Positions 3,717 to 13,000 of a DNA stretch of 35,822 nucleotides are shown piece by piece. The notes below the pieces were generated by a model. That model made no database searches. It saw only the letters and a list, made by a program, of their open reading frames with translations, and had not been told where the DNA came from. This DNA comes from Desulfobacca sp. Lineage in GTDB: Bacteria; Desulfobacterota; Desulfobaccia; Desulfobaccales; Desulfobaccaceae. Numbering within the stretch: position 1 is the first letter of the stretch; each line of letters opens with the position of its first letter. The stretch lies in the NCBI GenBank assembly GCA_028695935.1, contig JAQVHY010000017.1:1-35822 (forward strand). Direction: 5' to 3'. Position numbers and translations under genes: made by a program.

Positions 3717-5783
3717 CTAGTTCACATTTAGCCAATAGATCTTTTCTTGGGGATTGTAGCTTAAATCCTTCTCTGCCAAGAGGTTTTTAACGGCCTGATT
3801 CCAAAGCCACACCCCCACACGGTGTTTATGGCCCCGTTTTTCAAGATCACGTTTCCTGAGCGGTCCATTTGTCAGCAACCGCCTGATGGTCTCCTCGATT
3901 TTTGCACCCGCGTTGTCAGCGTCTATCGGATCCGCGTACCGCCGGGCTGCCAGCTCATAGTTGAGTAGAGCAACGGTTTGGTCGGCTATCTCAGGCGTAA
4001 CAACGTCCAGGTGCTCGTTAATGGCCAACAGCACCATGAGCCGGTGCCCGTAGGTGTCCAGACGTTTGGCGGAGGGTGATCGCTCCTGGCCTAAGTACCA
4101 AGCCTCGAAAATATCAGACGCTGCTGAGGTCAGGGGCATTTCGTAAAGCCCCCCACAAGAGCCAGCAAGACCGTCAACAAATTTTAGGGTAGCCCCAATG
4201 TCGGCCGTCAATCCGGCCTTAACTGTCTCGGGGATAACCGCAGGGATGGCGTATTTTCGTTCAGAATTACCAATTACTATAAATAGCCGGTTGATAAAAC
4301 CAATGTCCAAAAACTGAGGGGTAAACATATTTTTGTAGGTGTCTAGTGTGGACGCTGCCAGCAGTGACAGGTGGGCGTCGTTGAGGTCTATAGATCGTTT
4401 TAGCGTTACCGACCGGAAAAAATTCTCCTCGAACAAGGTGTTTACCGCAGGGAGCAGGATAGAGGCTTCAATTTTGCATTTTTGCACCAGGGTTTTTAGC
4501 TCGTCCTGCACCAGGATAGCCCGGGACATCTCCTCGGTTTTACCCAGGGCCTTGGCTAGCCCTTCCCCGCTGCCCACACCATAGATCAGATTAAATTGAT
4601 CCGGTTGGATTGTCTGCCGAAATAGGGATATGGTCTTACTAATAGCTGTAGATTTTCGGTCGTCGGCGCTCTCTCCTAATAGCACCGTATATAGTCGGGG
4701 CTGGGGGCGCAGTTCAGTTTTTAGCGTGATTGTTCCGGAAATAAGGTTACCTAAGATGGTCAGGTAGCTGAAAAAGAGAAACGACTTACAACACTCCAAA
4801 TACTGAGAGTAGGTCTCGGCGTATCTCCCGGCTACACCTCCAATAACCTGTGCCGGCAACTCTGGTATAGGATCTTTGACGGGTGCCGGTACTAGGACAG
4901 GTGTCGGTGCGTTAGGCCGATACCTCATGACCGACCTGGCGATCCTGGCAACCTCGGCGTCGTCCAGGGGCGGTTGACAGCGGGCCCGGTTTTCGACTTC
5001 GAGAGCCGCCCGGATTGCCGCCTCGCCAAATCCTCGCCGCCGCATGGTCCCGGCCAGACTAGTCAGGGTGAGGTTGCGCTGGCCGTCCAGGATAGGCTGC
5101 CCGTCGGTTAATGCCTGGGCCTGGGACTGCTGGGCTGGCGGGGTCTGGATTAATCGGAGTAGCCAATCAGGTATTGAGGATAGTGGAGTGGTTTCGGGCC
5201 GATAATCCCAACTATACTGACGTCCGGAGTTATGGTTTGATGGCGGCGCTACCACGCAACCGCCGTCGGCTTTAAAGTCCACGCCGGCGTATCCGGCCAG
5301 GCCGCCAGCGTTTTTTACCGAATCACCAGGATGCCGGAGGTAATAATGCTGCCCCCCGCCTCCGGTGGCAACGGTCGGGGTCAGGGGTAGATTGCCGGGG
5401 AGTTTTTTGATATCGCCGCCGTTGCGGGGGTCGATATCCAGCACCACCAGACCGGATGCCTGGCCGGTAGCGACGCCGATATTGGCCTCGGGGTATTGGG
5501 TCCACCACTCTCGTATAATGGCCTGGTCGGTAGTGGCGTCGTGCACGCCATGGAGTACTAGTTTCCCGAGGGGGTGTTTGCCCGGGTTGCCGCACTCGGG
5601 GTTACCACAGGCGCAACGTCCGTCCTCGGTAACCCACCAGAGGGGGATAACCGGCCAGCCGCGGCGGGCGTAGTCCAGGGCTGGGGTTAGGAGATTAAGA
5701 TATTTTACTTTTTCTGAAATTGATTCGGATTTTAAACGGTTTTTACCCAAAAAATCATTGACATGATCAGTATCTTGTGGCAT
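3717..5783 (-). CDS. Prim-Pol primase/polymerase with PriCT and DUF3987-like ATPase domain (replication protein)
   Basis: Predicted replication protein of 688 aa. Residues about 35-215 form a bifunctional primase-polymerase domain: a Cys cluster (C57, C59, C64) before GKHP, the metal-binding LDIDP motif (D116, D118), the GGGGQHYYL segment (H146) and VDFKADGGCVVAPPS. Residues about 230-292 match the PriCT_1 helical domain. From about 305 to 560 is a DUF3987-like ATPase region with a P-loop written GESADDRKST, which lacks the Gly usually before the Lys, and a Walker B-like ILVQDEL. Such proteins prime and unwind replicons of plasmids and phages. The gene abuts the iteron array downstream. The ATG start lacks a strong ribosome-binding site. 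The function is well supported by family; which origin it uses is inferred. Confidence 0.85.
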   Translation of the reverse strand: MPQDTDHVNDFLGKNRLKSESISEKVKYLNLLTPALDYARRGWPVIPLWWVTEDGRCACGNPECGNPGKHPLGKLVLHGVHDATTDQAIIREWWTQYPEANIGVATGQASGLVVLDIDPRNGGDIKKLPGNLPLTPTVATGGGGQHYYLRHPGDSVKNAGGLAGYAGVDFKADGGCVVAPPSNHNSGRQYSWDYRPETTPLSSIPDWLLRLIQTPPAQQSQAQALTDGQPILDGQRNLTLTSLAGTMRRRGFGEAAIRAALEVENRARCQPPLDDAEVARIARSVMRYRPNAPTPVLVPAPVKDPIPELPAQVIGGVAGRYAETYSQYLECCKSFLFFSYLTILGNLISGTITLKTELRPQPRLYTVLLGESADDRKSTAISKTISLFRQTIQPDQFNLIYGVGSGEGLAKALGKTEEMSRAILVQDELKTLVQKCKIEASILLPAVNTLFEENFFRSVTLKRSIDLNDAHLSLLAASTLDTYKNMFTPQFLDIGFINRLFIVIGNSERKYAIPAVIPETVKAGLTADIGATLKFVDGLAGSCGGLYEMPLTSAASDIFEAWYLGQERSPSAKRLDTYGHRLMVLLAINEHLDVVTPEIADQTVALLNYELAARRYADPIDADNAGAKIEETIRRLLTNGPLRKRDLEKRGHKHRVGVWLWNQAVKNLLAEKDLSYNPQEKIYWLNVN

Positions 5784-5880
5784 AATTTAATTATCTTTCT
5801 GGGGCGCGAAAGTCCCGGTTATTACCTTTCTGGGTGTAGGCCCGGGTAGGTTGATTGCCTTGAAAAAAGTTTTTGTTTTG

Positions 5881-5910
5881 CCAAAGCCCGGGGGGTCAAC
5901 CGGGCTTTGG
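5881..5910 (+). terminator. Rho-independent terminator
   Basis: A perfect 11-bp stem, CCAAAGCCCGG with CCGGGCTTTGG and an 8-base loop, is followed on the plus strand by CTTTTTTT. It also lies just beyond the 3' end of the minus-strand XRE gene, where the hairpin could work in reverse but has no T-run. Confidence 0.6.
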
Positions 5911-5916
5911 CTTTTT

Positions 5917-6105
5917 TTATGGGCGGTTTTTAATTTTTTCTTTAGTCATATAACACAACAACTTAGGCACCCACTTGGGTATTTTACGCCGTCCCTGCTC
6001 CCAGGCTTCGACAGTGCGCGGACTCGTACCTATCGCGACTGCGAATTGATCACGATTCCGAAAACCTAGAGATTTTCGGATGCTACGGATCTCGTCTGGG
6101 GTCAT
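5917..6105 (-). CDS. XRE-family HTH regulator, 62 aa, probably leaderless
   Basis: A minimal Cro/C1-type DNA-binding protein with helix-turn-helix FAVAIGTSPRTVEAWEQGRR followed by KIPKW. It is a paralogue of the regulator at 2317-2520. No ribosome-binding site precedes the ATG, but a TTGACA-16-TACCAT promoter ends so close that the transcript should start at or next to the ATG; leaderless mRNAs are known for phage repressors. An imperfect dyad (CACTACT with AGCAGTG) overlaps the promoter spacer, consistent with self-repression. It lies between the replication gene and the divergent plus-strand genes and may control one or both. Confidence 0.75.
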   Translation of the reverse strand: MTPDEIRSIRKSLGFRNRDQFAVAIGTSPRTVEAWEQGRRKIPKWVPKLLCYMTKEKIKNRP

Positions 6106-6112
6106 GGTCTGT

Positions 6113-6140
6113 ATGGTACACTACTACAGAGCAGTGTCAA
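6113..6140 (-). promoter_or_regulatory. Promoter and operator of the leaderless XRE gene
   Basis: TTGACA (6135-6140) and TACCAT (6113-6118) on the minus strand with 16 bp between. The dyad CACTACT/AGCAGTG occupies the spacer. The expected start site is about seven bases past the -10, at the ATG (6105). Confidence 0.6.
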
Positions 6141-6267
6141 GAAAAAAATTTTAACCGCCTTAAAAAACTATGAAATTTTATGATACAACGAAACCAGCAG
6201 CGGTTAGAAAATCACCGGCCTACCGGGACTAAACCGACAAAGGGGGCAAGAAACAATACTCCCGGAG

Positions 6268-6507
6268 TTGAAGACGCTTCGGCAGGATGTTTCTGAAATA
6301 AAAGGCATTCTCTCTCTGACCAACAAGCGTTTGGATGATGTCAATACGCACTTAGTCGATCAGAGCCGCCGCATCGACGAAACCAACAAGCGCCTGGACC
6401 GGCTTTACGAAGTGATTGTAAGGCGGGAAGAACATGAGCAATTGTCAGCCCGGGTGCAGCGATTGGAAGAGGCTATGGCAAACCTGGAAAAGAGGATAAC
6501 AGCCTGA
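6268..6507 (+). CDS. Small coiled-coil protein, 79 aa
   Basis: Almost the whole chain is a predicted coiled coil rich in Leu, Glu, Arg and Asn, with the repeat NKRLDDVNTHL then NKRLDRLYEV. There is no signal peptide or membrane segment. The only usable start is a TTG (6268-6270) with CGGAG immediately upstream, and a GGGGG run lies further off, so the exact start is uncertain. Similar short coiled-coil proteins are common on mobile elements without a defined job. It precedes the IHF-like gene on the same strand, 62 bp away, and may be co-transcribed. Confidence 0.5.
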   Translation: MKTLRQDVSEIKGILSLTNKRLDDVNTHLVDQSRRIDETNKRLDRLYEVIVRREEHEQLSARVQRLEEAMANLEKRITA

Positions 6508-6569
6508 ACTGACTAGTTTTGAATTGATCAAATAATCCTGCGCCTGCTCACCGGCAAAGGGGGCAATCC

Positions 6570-6962
6570 ATGAGAAATATTGAAGGCAGCCTGGATAAGC
6601 AGTTCTGGGAAGCTTATCGGCAAAGATTCTCCGGCACCTTGACCAAGGCCAAGCTGAGTGACAAGCTGGTGGAGCGCCGGCTTGCTACCCGTGGGGAAGC
6701 TGCCCGGCTGGTGGAAGCCGTCTTCGATCTGCTCAAGCTGGCCCTGGAACATGGTGAGGATGTGCTGATCAGCGGATTCGGGAAATTCATCGTGCGGGAT
6801 AAAGGCCGCCGGCGGGGACGGAACCCCCAGACCAATGAAGATTTAATATTAGACGCCCGACGGGTGGTGGTGTTTAGATGCTCCGGGGTCTTAAAAGACA
6901 AAATCAACCGGCCCCGGGATCAGCATATCAATCTGCGCGATTGGAGAAGGTGGCGGCGGTGA
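6570..6962 (+). CDS. IHF/HU-family nucleoid protein, 130 aa
   Basis: Clear member of the bacterial DNA-bending family: helical N-terminal body (AKLSDKLVERRLATRGEAAR), then GFGKFIVRDKGRRRGRNPQT, the conserved minor-groove arm with the Pro that intercalates in IHF, and ARRVVVFRCSGVLKDKIN. At 130 aa it is longer than the usual 90-100, with about 25 extra residues before the first helix and an Arg-rich tail ending WRRWRR. ATG is preceded by GGGGG at good spacing. IHF-like proteins shape plasmid origins, transfer origins and recombination sites, all of which may be present here. Whether it works alone or with a host subunit is unknown. Confidence 0.85.
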   Translation: MRNIEGSLDKQFWEAYRQRFSGTLTKAKLSDKLVERRLATRGEAARLVEAVFDLLKLALEHGEDVLISGFGKFIVRDKGRRRGRNPQTNEDLILDARRVVVFRCSGVLKDKINRPRDQHINLRDWRRWRR

Positions 6963-6965
6963 ATA

Positions 6966-7526
6966 TTATTTAATCGCGGTTGTTAGATAATTAATAAAAG
7001 GCCAGGCAAATATCCATAATAACAAAAAACCGGCTCCAAAACCGGTAAGCAGAGTGGGAATCAAGAAATAAGACCAAACCCTTATTTCCTTTCTGGAGAA
7101 ATCGTCCCATGCCAATTGCCATACCCTGGGACGTTCTACCTCTGTGATCTGTGATTTAGTAATACGGTCTAATCTCCGCAAAAATAATGTTTGCGAAATC
7201 ATCTTATATACTTCATAGCCAGCGAAGAGAAGAAGGGAAGCAGTGCTGAGTAATGCAACTATAGCCTCCTGAACGTCAGTTAATTGGTTTTTAGTCAATT
7301 GCCAAACAGCAAAAATGCCTGTATAACCCGCAATAATTACCAGATTCGTATAAGATGCAGCCTTACGATATATATAAGCAAGAAATTCCTTTTGCTGTTG
7401 AGATACCGAGATTTGGCCACTGAGATTCTGTTGCCGAATTATGCGGTTAATATAGTCGACAAGTTTTTTGTCTCTTTCAGTTATTGCCTTATTTATATTT
7501 TCTAGAAGATTGCTTGGATATCTCAT
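6966..7526 (-). CDS. Hypothetical membrane protein, 186 aa
   Basis: An N-terminal charged helical part (residues 1-55) is followed by two membrane segments (about 60-78 and 85-107), a cytoplasmic basic region, and two more (about 148-168 and 170-183). There is no signal peptide. The family is not recognised. The gene is AT-rich relative to its right-hand and left-hand neighbours and converges on the IHF-like gene, with stops only four bases apart. It could be a phage-exclusion or superinfection membrane protein, but nothing specific supports this. Confidence 0.6.
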   Translation of the reverse strand: MRYPSNLLENINKAITERDKKLVDYINRIIRQQNLSGQISVSQQQKEFLAYIYRKAASYTNLVIIAGYTGIFAVWQLTKNQLTDVQEAIVALLSTASLLLFAGYEVYKMISQTLFLRRLDRITKSQITEVERPRVWQLAWDDFSRKEIRVWSYFLIPTLLTGFGAGFLLLWIFAWPFINYLTTAIK

Positions 7527-7539
7527 TACGTAACCTTAA

Positions 7540-8838
7540 TCAATGATTTTTGTCCAAACATTCCAACATCTCCCGATCCCTCTCCGCCATCACTTCGTCG
7601 AAGGCCTTCCGCATGGCCATCTCGAAAAGCTCAATCCGGGTAGATTTCTGAGCAAAGTGATTCAGCTGATTATAGCAGGTCTGATAAAGCTCTCCTTCCG
7701 GGTTGTTCATCATCTCCCGAAAAGCCAGTTCTCTTTCCTGGTCTATTTTAGCCTGCTGGATTTCCCGAAGCTCCTGTAATTTCTGCTCCTGCTCGGCCAG
7801 GGCTTGTTTTTCCAGTTCGACCTGCTTATCCAGGTAGGATTTATAGACCTTGGGAGCCGGGTAATAGCCGGCCCGTTCAATTACCCGGAAAAACCAGTTG
7901 AAGACGTTTTCGATGGGCTTGGACTTCTCGTGGTCCAGGTCCACCATCTCATAGCGGCAATGGCATAAGGATTTAACCATGTTGTTCAAGGTGGCGCCGG
8001 TGAGCTTCATCCACTGTTCGATCTGCTTGGCGGTCAGACCCTTTTGCCGCCAGTAACCTAGTTCGGGGTGAGTGGCCAGAGTTTCTTCTATGGATTTTGT
8101 GAGATTGTGATTTTCCTTAGTAGTAGTAGGTACTTTTAAAAAACTACTACTACTAATAGGTAAATTTGACAATTCAACTGACTGGTCAACTGACTGGTCA
8201 ACTGACTGGTCAACTGACTGGTCAACTGACTGGTCAATGATTTTTATAAAACGATTACAAAGAGGTTCGTCTAATTCATAACTAAAACCAATACAGGAAC
8301 CATCTTTTTTTAATTTTGTTTTTGTAATAAAGCCCTTTTGTTTTAAAATCTGCACGGCATCTTTAACAGAACCTAGGGCGACACCGGTTATTCCAGATAT
8401 GATTTTTCTATTGGTAAATTTGTTTTTTTGGACCTTTAAAAATAATAAAACTTTCACTTGCTTATCAGTTAAACGGATTTCCGGGAATGGCTTAACCGTT
8501 TTGTCAAGTGACTGGTCAACTGACTGGCTAACTGACTGGTCAAGTGACTGGCTAACTGGTTGGGCAACCGACTGGTCAAGTGACTGGCTGTCTGACTGTC
8601 CAGCTAACTGTCCAACTAACTGGCTGTCTGACTGGCTAACTGGCTGACTGACTGGCCAAGTGACTGGTTTTTGTTCAAGTGACTGGTCAAGTGAATGGTC
8701 AAGTGACTGGTTGACTGACTGGTTTTTATTACCATCTCTGATCACATCGGCAGCACGATTAACAATGTCCTCTAAACTCTCAGAGGCATTGCGATGGACT
8801 TCGTCGAGCCAACTACGTCTCTTTTTTTTGGTCTCCAC
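7540..8838 (-). CDS. ParA-linked winged-helix protein with QSVD tetrapeptide repeats, 432 aa
   Basis: GTG start with GGGAG six bases upstream, 45 bp downstream of parA and on the same strand. Residues about 39-113 and 205-226 are tandem tetrapeptides of the form Q-S-V/L-D. Between them (about 120-195) is a winged-helix-like domain (LTDKQVKVLLFLKVQ, then RKIISGITGVALGSVKDAV). Residues about 240-320 form another helical domain, and 330-430 are a long charged coiled coil. The position after parA suggests a partition partner (ParB role) or a replication initiator. I do not recognise the family. The repeats are tandem at DNA level too. Confidence 0.65.
   Translation of the reverse strand: METKKKRRSWLDEVHRNASESLEDIVNRAADVIRDGNKNQSVNQSLDHSLDQSLEQKPVTWPVSQPVSQSDSQLVGQLAGQSDSQSLDQSVAQPVSQSLDQSVSQSVDQSLDKTVKPFPEIRLTDKQVKVLLFLKVQKNKFTNRKIISGITGVALGSVKDAVQILKQKGFITKTKLKKDGSCIGFSYELDEPLCNRFIKIIDQSVDQSVDQSVDQSVDQSVELSNLPISSSSFLKVPTTTKENHNLTKSIEETLATHPELGYWRQKGLTAKQIEQWMKLTGATLNNMVKSLCHCRYEMVDLDHEKSKPIENVFNWFFRVIERAGYYPAPKVYKSYLDKQVELEKQALAEQEQKLQELREIQQAKIDQERELAFREMMNNPEGELYQTCYNQLNHFAQKSTRIELFEMAMRKAFDEVMAERDREMLECLDKNH
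8175..8234. repeat. Five exact 12-bp tandem repeats within the repeat protein
   Basis: CAACTGACTGGT is repeated five times without a mismatch. Each unit contains TGACTGGTCA when joined to the next, a near-palindrome. A second, degenerate tract of the same unit spans about 8505-8730. The units encode the tetrapeptide DQSV on the minus strand. Confidence 0.85.
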
Positions 8839-8883
8839 CTGCTTCTCCCGCTGCCACTTGACTATTTCCTATCGCCAATCAAC

Positions 8884-9696
8884 CTACAAAGCCTGTAGGG
8901 TAATCTTTTGGGGCCACACCTTATCAAGAATAATCAATAATTCTCTTGATAGTTCTTTGTATGCCTTTGCTCCAGTAGCATTTGGCCGAAAACGGCATAG
9001 GGTTTTATCAGATAGCTCGGCTTGTTGAAATGCTGTATTAATTGGTATGGTAGTTTCAAAAACCTCGTCTTCGCCAAAAGTTTTTTTAATCTGTTGCAAA
9101 ATAGCGGTTGAGGCTATTGTTCTGCGGTCAACTTTCGTAATTAATAGTCTTAATAGTTTAAGATCGGGATTAGCTTTCTCTCTTATATCATTAATGAAGG
9201 AAATAGCTTTAATTAAGCCTTCCAGACTAAATTTAGATCCAGCATCATTTGGAACTATTACAAAATCGCTCATATAAAGACTCATGGCGACAATAAGGCC
9301 TAATGTTGGAGGATTATCAACCAAAATTATATCATAATTATCTTTGGCATATTCTCTTATTTTTTCTCGATAAAGGTATAAACTATTTGGAAATGCTTTT
9401 GCTAAAAAAATCTCTAAGGCAGAAACCATTTCATCGTTAGGCAAACAAGATACATTTGAATATTTCGTGAAGTGGATACAATCACTCACCTGAATAGCAT
9501 CTTTGATGAGATTATACATAGTATTTGTATAATCAATACCATCTAATAATATTTTTGAGGAATTACACTGACTATCGTTATCAATAACAAGAACGTTTTT
9601 ATCATTTTTCCCAAGTATGTGCGCCAAGTTACAGGTAGTCGTTGTTTTTCCTGTCCCCCCCTTATTATTAATTATAGATATTATTACTCCACTCAT
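8884..9696 (-). CDS. parA: ParA-family partition ATPase
   Basis: Deviant Walker A motif NNKGGTGKTTTT close to the N-terminus, a second motif VLVIDNDSQCN, and Walker B region IILVDNPPTLG, the hallmarks of ParA/Soj ATPases that move plasmid copies over the nucleoid. I place the start at the ATG of MSGVIISIINNKGG, the normal N-terminus of the family. A longer frame from the ATG at 9780 adds 28 residues (MGNLFNRKEERCF...) and has only a weak AGG upstream, so the true start is unsettled. The short form lacks the N-terminal HTH of P1-type ParA. The gene is strongly AT-rich. No ParB follows; the next gene is the repeat-rich winged-helix protein. Confidence 0.85.
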   Translation of the reverse strand: MSGVIISIINNKGGTGKTTTTCNLAHILGKNDKNVLVIDNDSQCNSSKILLDGIDYTNTMYNLIKDAIQVSDCIHFTKYSNVSCLPNDEMVSALEIFLAKAFPNSLYLYREKIREYAKDNYDIILVDNPPTLGLIVAMSLYMSDFVIVPNDAGSKFSLEGLIKAISFINDIREKANPDLKLLRLLITKVDRRTIASTAILQQIKKTFGEDEVFETTIPINTAFQQAELSDKTLCRFRPNATGAKAYKELSRELLIILDKVWPQKITLQAL

Positions 9697-9837
9697 ATTA
9701 TTTTTTCGCGCTGTGGTGACTCCGGCAAGAATGCCGGAGAGGAAACAACGCTCCTCCTTTCTGTTAAAAAGGTTGCCCATTTAACCTACTTAATCAGAAG
9801 CATGATAGGTGACAGGTATACTAGCTATCTTGGTTGC

Positions 9838-9867
9838 CAATTACCACATTTTTATTATTAATGTCAA
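9838..9867 (-). promoter_or_regulatory. Possible parA promoter
   Basis: On the minus strand TTGACA (9862-9867) is followed after 18 bp by TAATTG (9838-9843). A small TTGG-3-CCAA dyad (9830-9840) overlaps the -10 and might be an operator. The rest of the 9781-10095 gap is AT-rich and without genes. Confidence 0.4.
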
Positions 9868-9975
9868 TATAATAAAAAGAGCATAATATATATCATGAAT
9901 ACAATCTATTTTGTTGTCAAATTGGTAATCATCATTTTAGACTGGTTAACGGTAACTATTTTTCCGGTTAGCAAA

Positions 9976-10011
9976 AAAGGTCGGGAAACCTTTTTAAAAT
10001 CCCCGGCCTTT
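9976..10011 (+). terminator. Hairpin in the leader of the restriction-methylase gene
   Basis: AAAGGTCGGG (9976-9985) can pair with CCCGGCCTTT (10002-10011), with one G-T pair. The left arm can alternatively pair with CCTTTTT just after it. Two mutually exclusive hairpins upstream of a potentially toxic nuclease gene would fit attenuation, but no leader peptide or ligand site was identified. Confidence 0.35.
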
Positions 10012-10095
10012 GTATGGCGCTAAGGCTGCATTAACTGATGCCCGAGTCATATTTTTAGGTAGATTTTTAAATTGAGATTCTGGTAACTTACCTCT

Positions 10096-13000
10096 ATGGC
10101 TGACCATTTTAAGACCTATCTCCAATCTCTGCGATCTGATCTGGCCAGGGGCAACGCCTCTGAGCACACTCACCGGCCATCCTTCAAGATTTTATTGGAA
10201 TCCCTGGGGGACCGGCTTACCGCTACCAATGAACCCCGGCAAGTTACTGAGTGCGGCAAGCCTGATATGGCGGTGTATCAGGGCCCGGTGCTCCTGGGCT
10301 ATGTCGAAACCAAGGATGTAGGGGTCAACCTGGATGCAGAGGAACGCAGCCCCCAGCTAAAACGCTATCGCGACGCCCTACCGAACCTAATTCTTACCGA
10401 CTATCTGGAATTTCGCTGGTATGTGAACGGCGAGCGGCGGGTCACGGCGTCATTGGGAACCATGGCCCGGGACGGCCGGGTCAAGGCCAGGACAGGAGGC
10501 CAGGCTGCGGTTGGAGAGTTGCTATCTCAATTCCTGACCCTCAAGCGTCCCTCGGTGACTAAGGCCAAAGATCTGGCGGAGAGAATGGCGAAGCTGGCCG
10601 GCTTAATGCACCATGCCGCCCTCAAGACCCTGGAAATTGAGCCTGACACCGGAACCCTTAAAGGCTGGCTGGCGGCCTTTGAAAAGACCCTGCTGCCCCA
10701 CCTGGCGCCCGATGAGTTTTCCGATATGTATGCCCAGACCCTTAGCTATGGACTATTCGCGGCCAAGATGAGTATGAAGGATGGCCAGGAATTACGTCGG
10801 GATACCGCCGCTAGCGTGTTGCCCGAAACCAATCCTTTGCTCCGAAGCCTGTTTTATCATCTGGCCGGCCCGGAAGTTCCGCCTACGGTGTCTTGGGTAA
10901 TTGATGATATCGTGAATCTGCTCAACGCTGCCGACATGGAAGCGGTCATGGCCGATTTTGGCCGCGGGTCCCTGGAAAAAGACCCGGTAGTTCACTTCTA
11001 TGAAACCTTCCTGGCGGCCTATGACCCGGAAAAGCGGAAAGTGCGGGGAGTTTATTATACCCCGGAGCCGGTAGTCTCCTATATCGTCCGGGCCATTGAC
11101 CATCTTCTCAAGACCCGGTTTGACCGCTCCTGGGGCTTGGCCGACCCCAAGACCTTGATTCTGGACCCGGCCTGCGGCACCGGGACTTTTCTCTATAGCG
11201 TTATCTCTTTGATTTACGATACCCTGTGCGCCCAGGGCCAGGCTGGGGGTTGGGCCGCTTACGTCTCTCAAAGCCTCCTGCCTCGCATATTCGGCTTTGA
11301 GTTACTCATGGCCCCTTACGCCGTTGCGCACCTAAAGCTGGGGTTGCTCTTGCAGGAAAAGGGCTTTGACTTCCCGCCGGGGCTGCGCCTGGGGGTTTAT
11401 CTTACCAATACCCTGGATGAGGGGTTTAAAAAGGCTGAGGTCCTGCCGTTAACCGGGTTCATTGCCGAAGAAAGTAATCGGGCTGCCCAGATTAAGAAAG
11501 ACGACCCCATAGAGGTGGTCTTGGGCAATCCGCCTTATGCCGGCCACTCTGCCAATGCCAGCTTGCATCGCCTAATCGACCCCAAGACCGGGAAGGTAAA
11601 AACCGAGCGCACCTGGATCGGCAAACTGATTGAGGATTACAAGAAGGTGGACGGAAGGCCCTTGGGTGAAAAGAACCCCAAATGGCTGCAAGACGATTAC
11701 GTAAAGTTTCTCCGCTGGGGCCAGTGGCGCATTACTCGGACAGGCCAGGGGATCCTGGCGATGATTACCAATCACGGTTATCTGGATAATTCCACCTTTC
11801 GGGGCATGCGGCAACAGCTAATGCAGACCTTTAGCGAAATCTACCTGCTGAACCTCCACGGCAACGCCAAGAAAAAAGAGGTCTGCCCCGATGGTTCCAA
11901 GGACGAAAACGTCTTTGACATTCAACAAGGGGTAGCAATCGGGGTATTTGTGAAAATCCCTGACTCGCCAGGTCCGGCCCGGGTGCATTATGCGGATCTT
12001 TGGGGGATAAGGGAGGATAAGAACCGGACCCTGGGTCAAATGGAGGTTATCAGCACGTCCTGGCAAGAGCTTCAGCCGCAATCGCCCTATTATCTGTTCG
12101 TCCCCCAGGATACGGACTTGCGGGCCGAATATGAGCGGGGCTGGCCGGTAAATGAAATTTTTCCGGTCAACTCCGTGGGGCTGGTGACCGCCCGGGACAG
12201 CCTGACCATTCGCTGGACCCGGCAAGAGGTAATAGATACGGTGAAAGACTTCGCCGCCTTGGACCCGGAAACGGCCAGGGAGAAATATAACCTGGGGAAA
12301 GATGTTCAAGATTGGAAAGTCGAATGGGCACAGAGAGACCTAAGAAGTTCGGGCCAGGAAGAAAGCTTAGTGTCGCCGATCTTATATCGTCCCTTTGATG
12401 TGCGTTACACCTATTATACTGGTCAATCACGTGGGTTTATATGCAGGCCTCGATCAGAAGTCATGGACCACATGCTGGCAGGTAAAAACCTGGGCTTAGT
12501 TTGCTCAAGACAACAAGCCCAAAAGACCATGTGGTCATTAGTCGGAGTCGCCGATAAAATAATCGAAAGTTGTTATATATCTGCCAATACCAAAGAGATT
12601 AACTATTTGTTTTTGCTATATCTCTATATTAACGCGGGAAAAGCCGAAAACAATCAAAAGCGGCTGCCCAATTCATATCACTGGCATATTAGCTCCGAAG
12701 GCCGTGTTCCCAACCTCAACTCCGAATTTGTCGAGTACTGGTCTCAACGCCTAGGTTTGGGTTTTGTGCCCGAGGGTCGGGGCGACCTCGAAAACACCAT
12801 AGGGCCAGAGGACATATTTTATTACGCCTATGCAGTCTTCCACTCCCCCACTTACCGGCAGCGTTACGCCGAATTTTTAAAACTGGACTTCCCCCGCCTG
12901 CCCTTAACTGGCAACCGGGCCCTCTTTAAGGCCCTGGTGGACCTGGGGGCGGAATTGGTATCCCTTCACTTGATGGAGTCACCGCGCCTGGAAAAGTTCA

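Noticed and set aside
8175-8234. Regular repeats that could be taken for a CRISPR array
   Set aside because: Units are 12 bp, contiguous, without spacers, and encode in-frame tetrapeptides. No cas gene is present.
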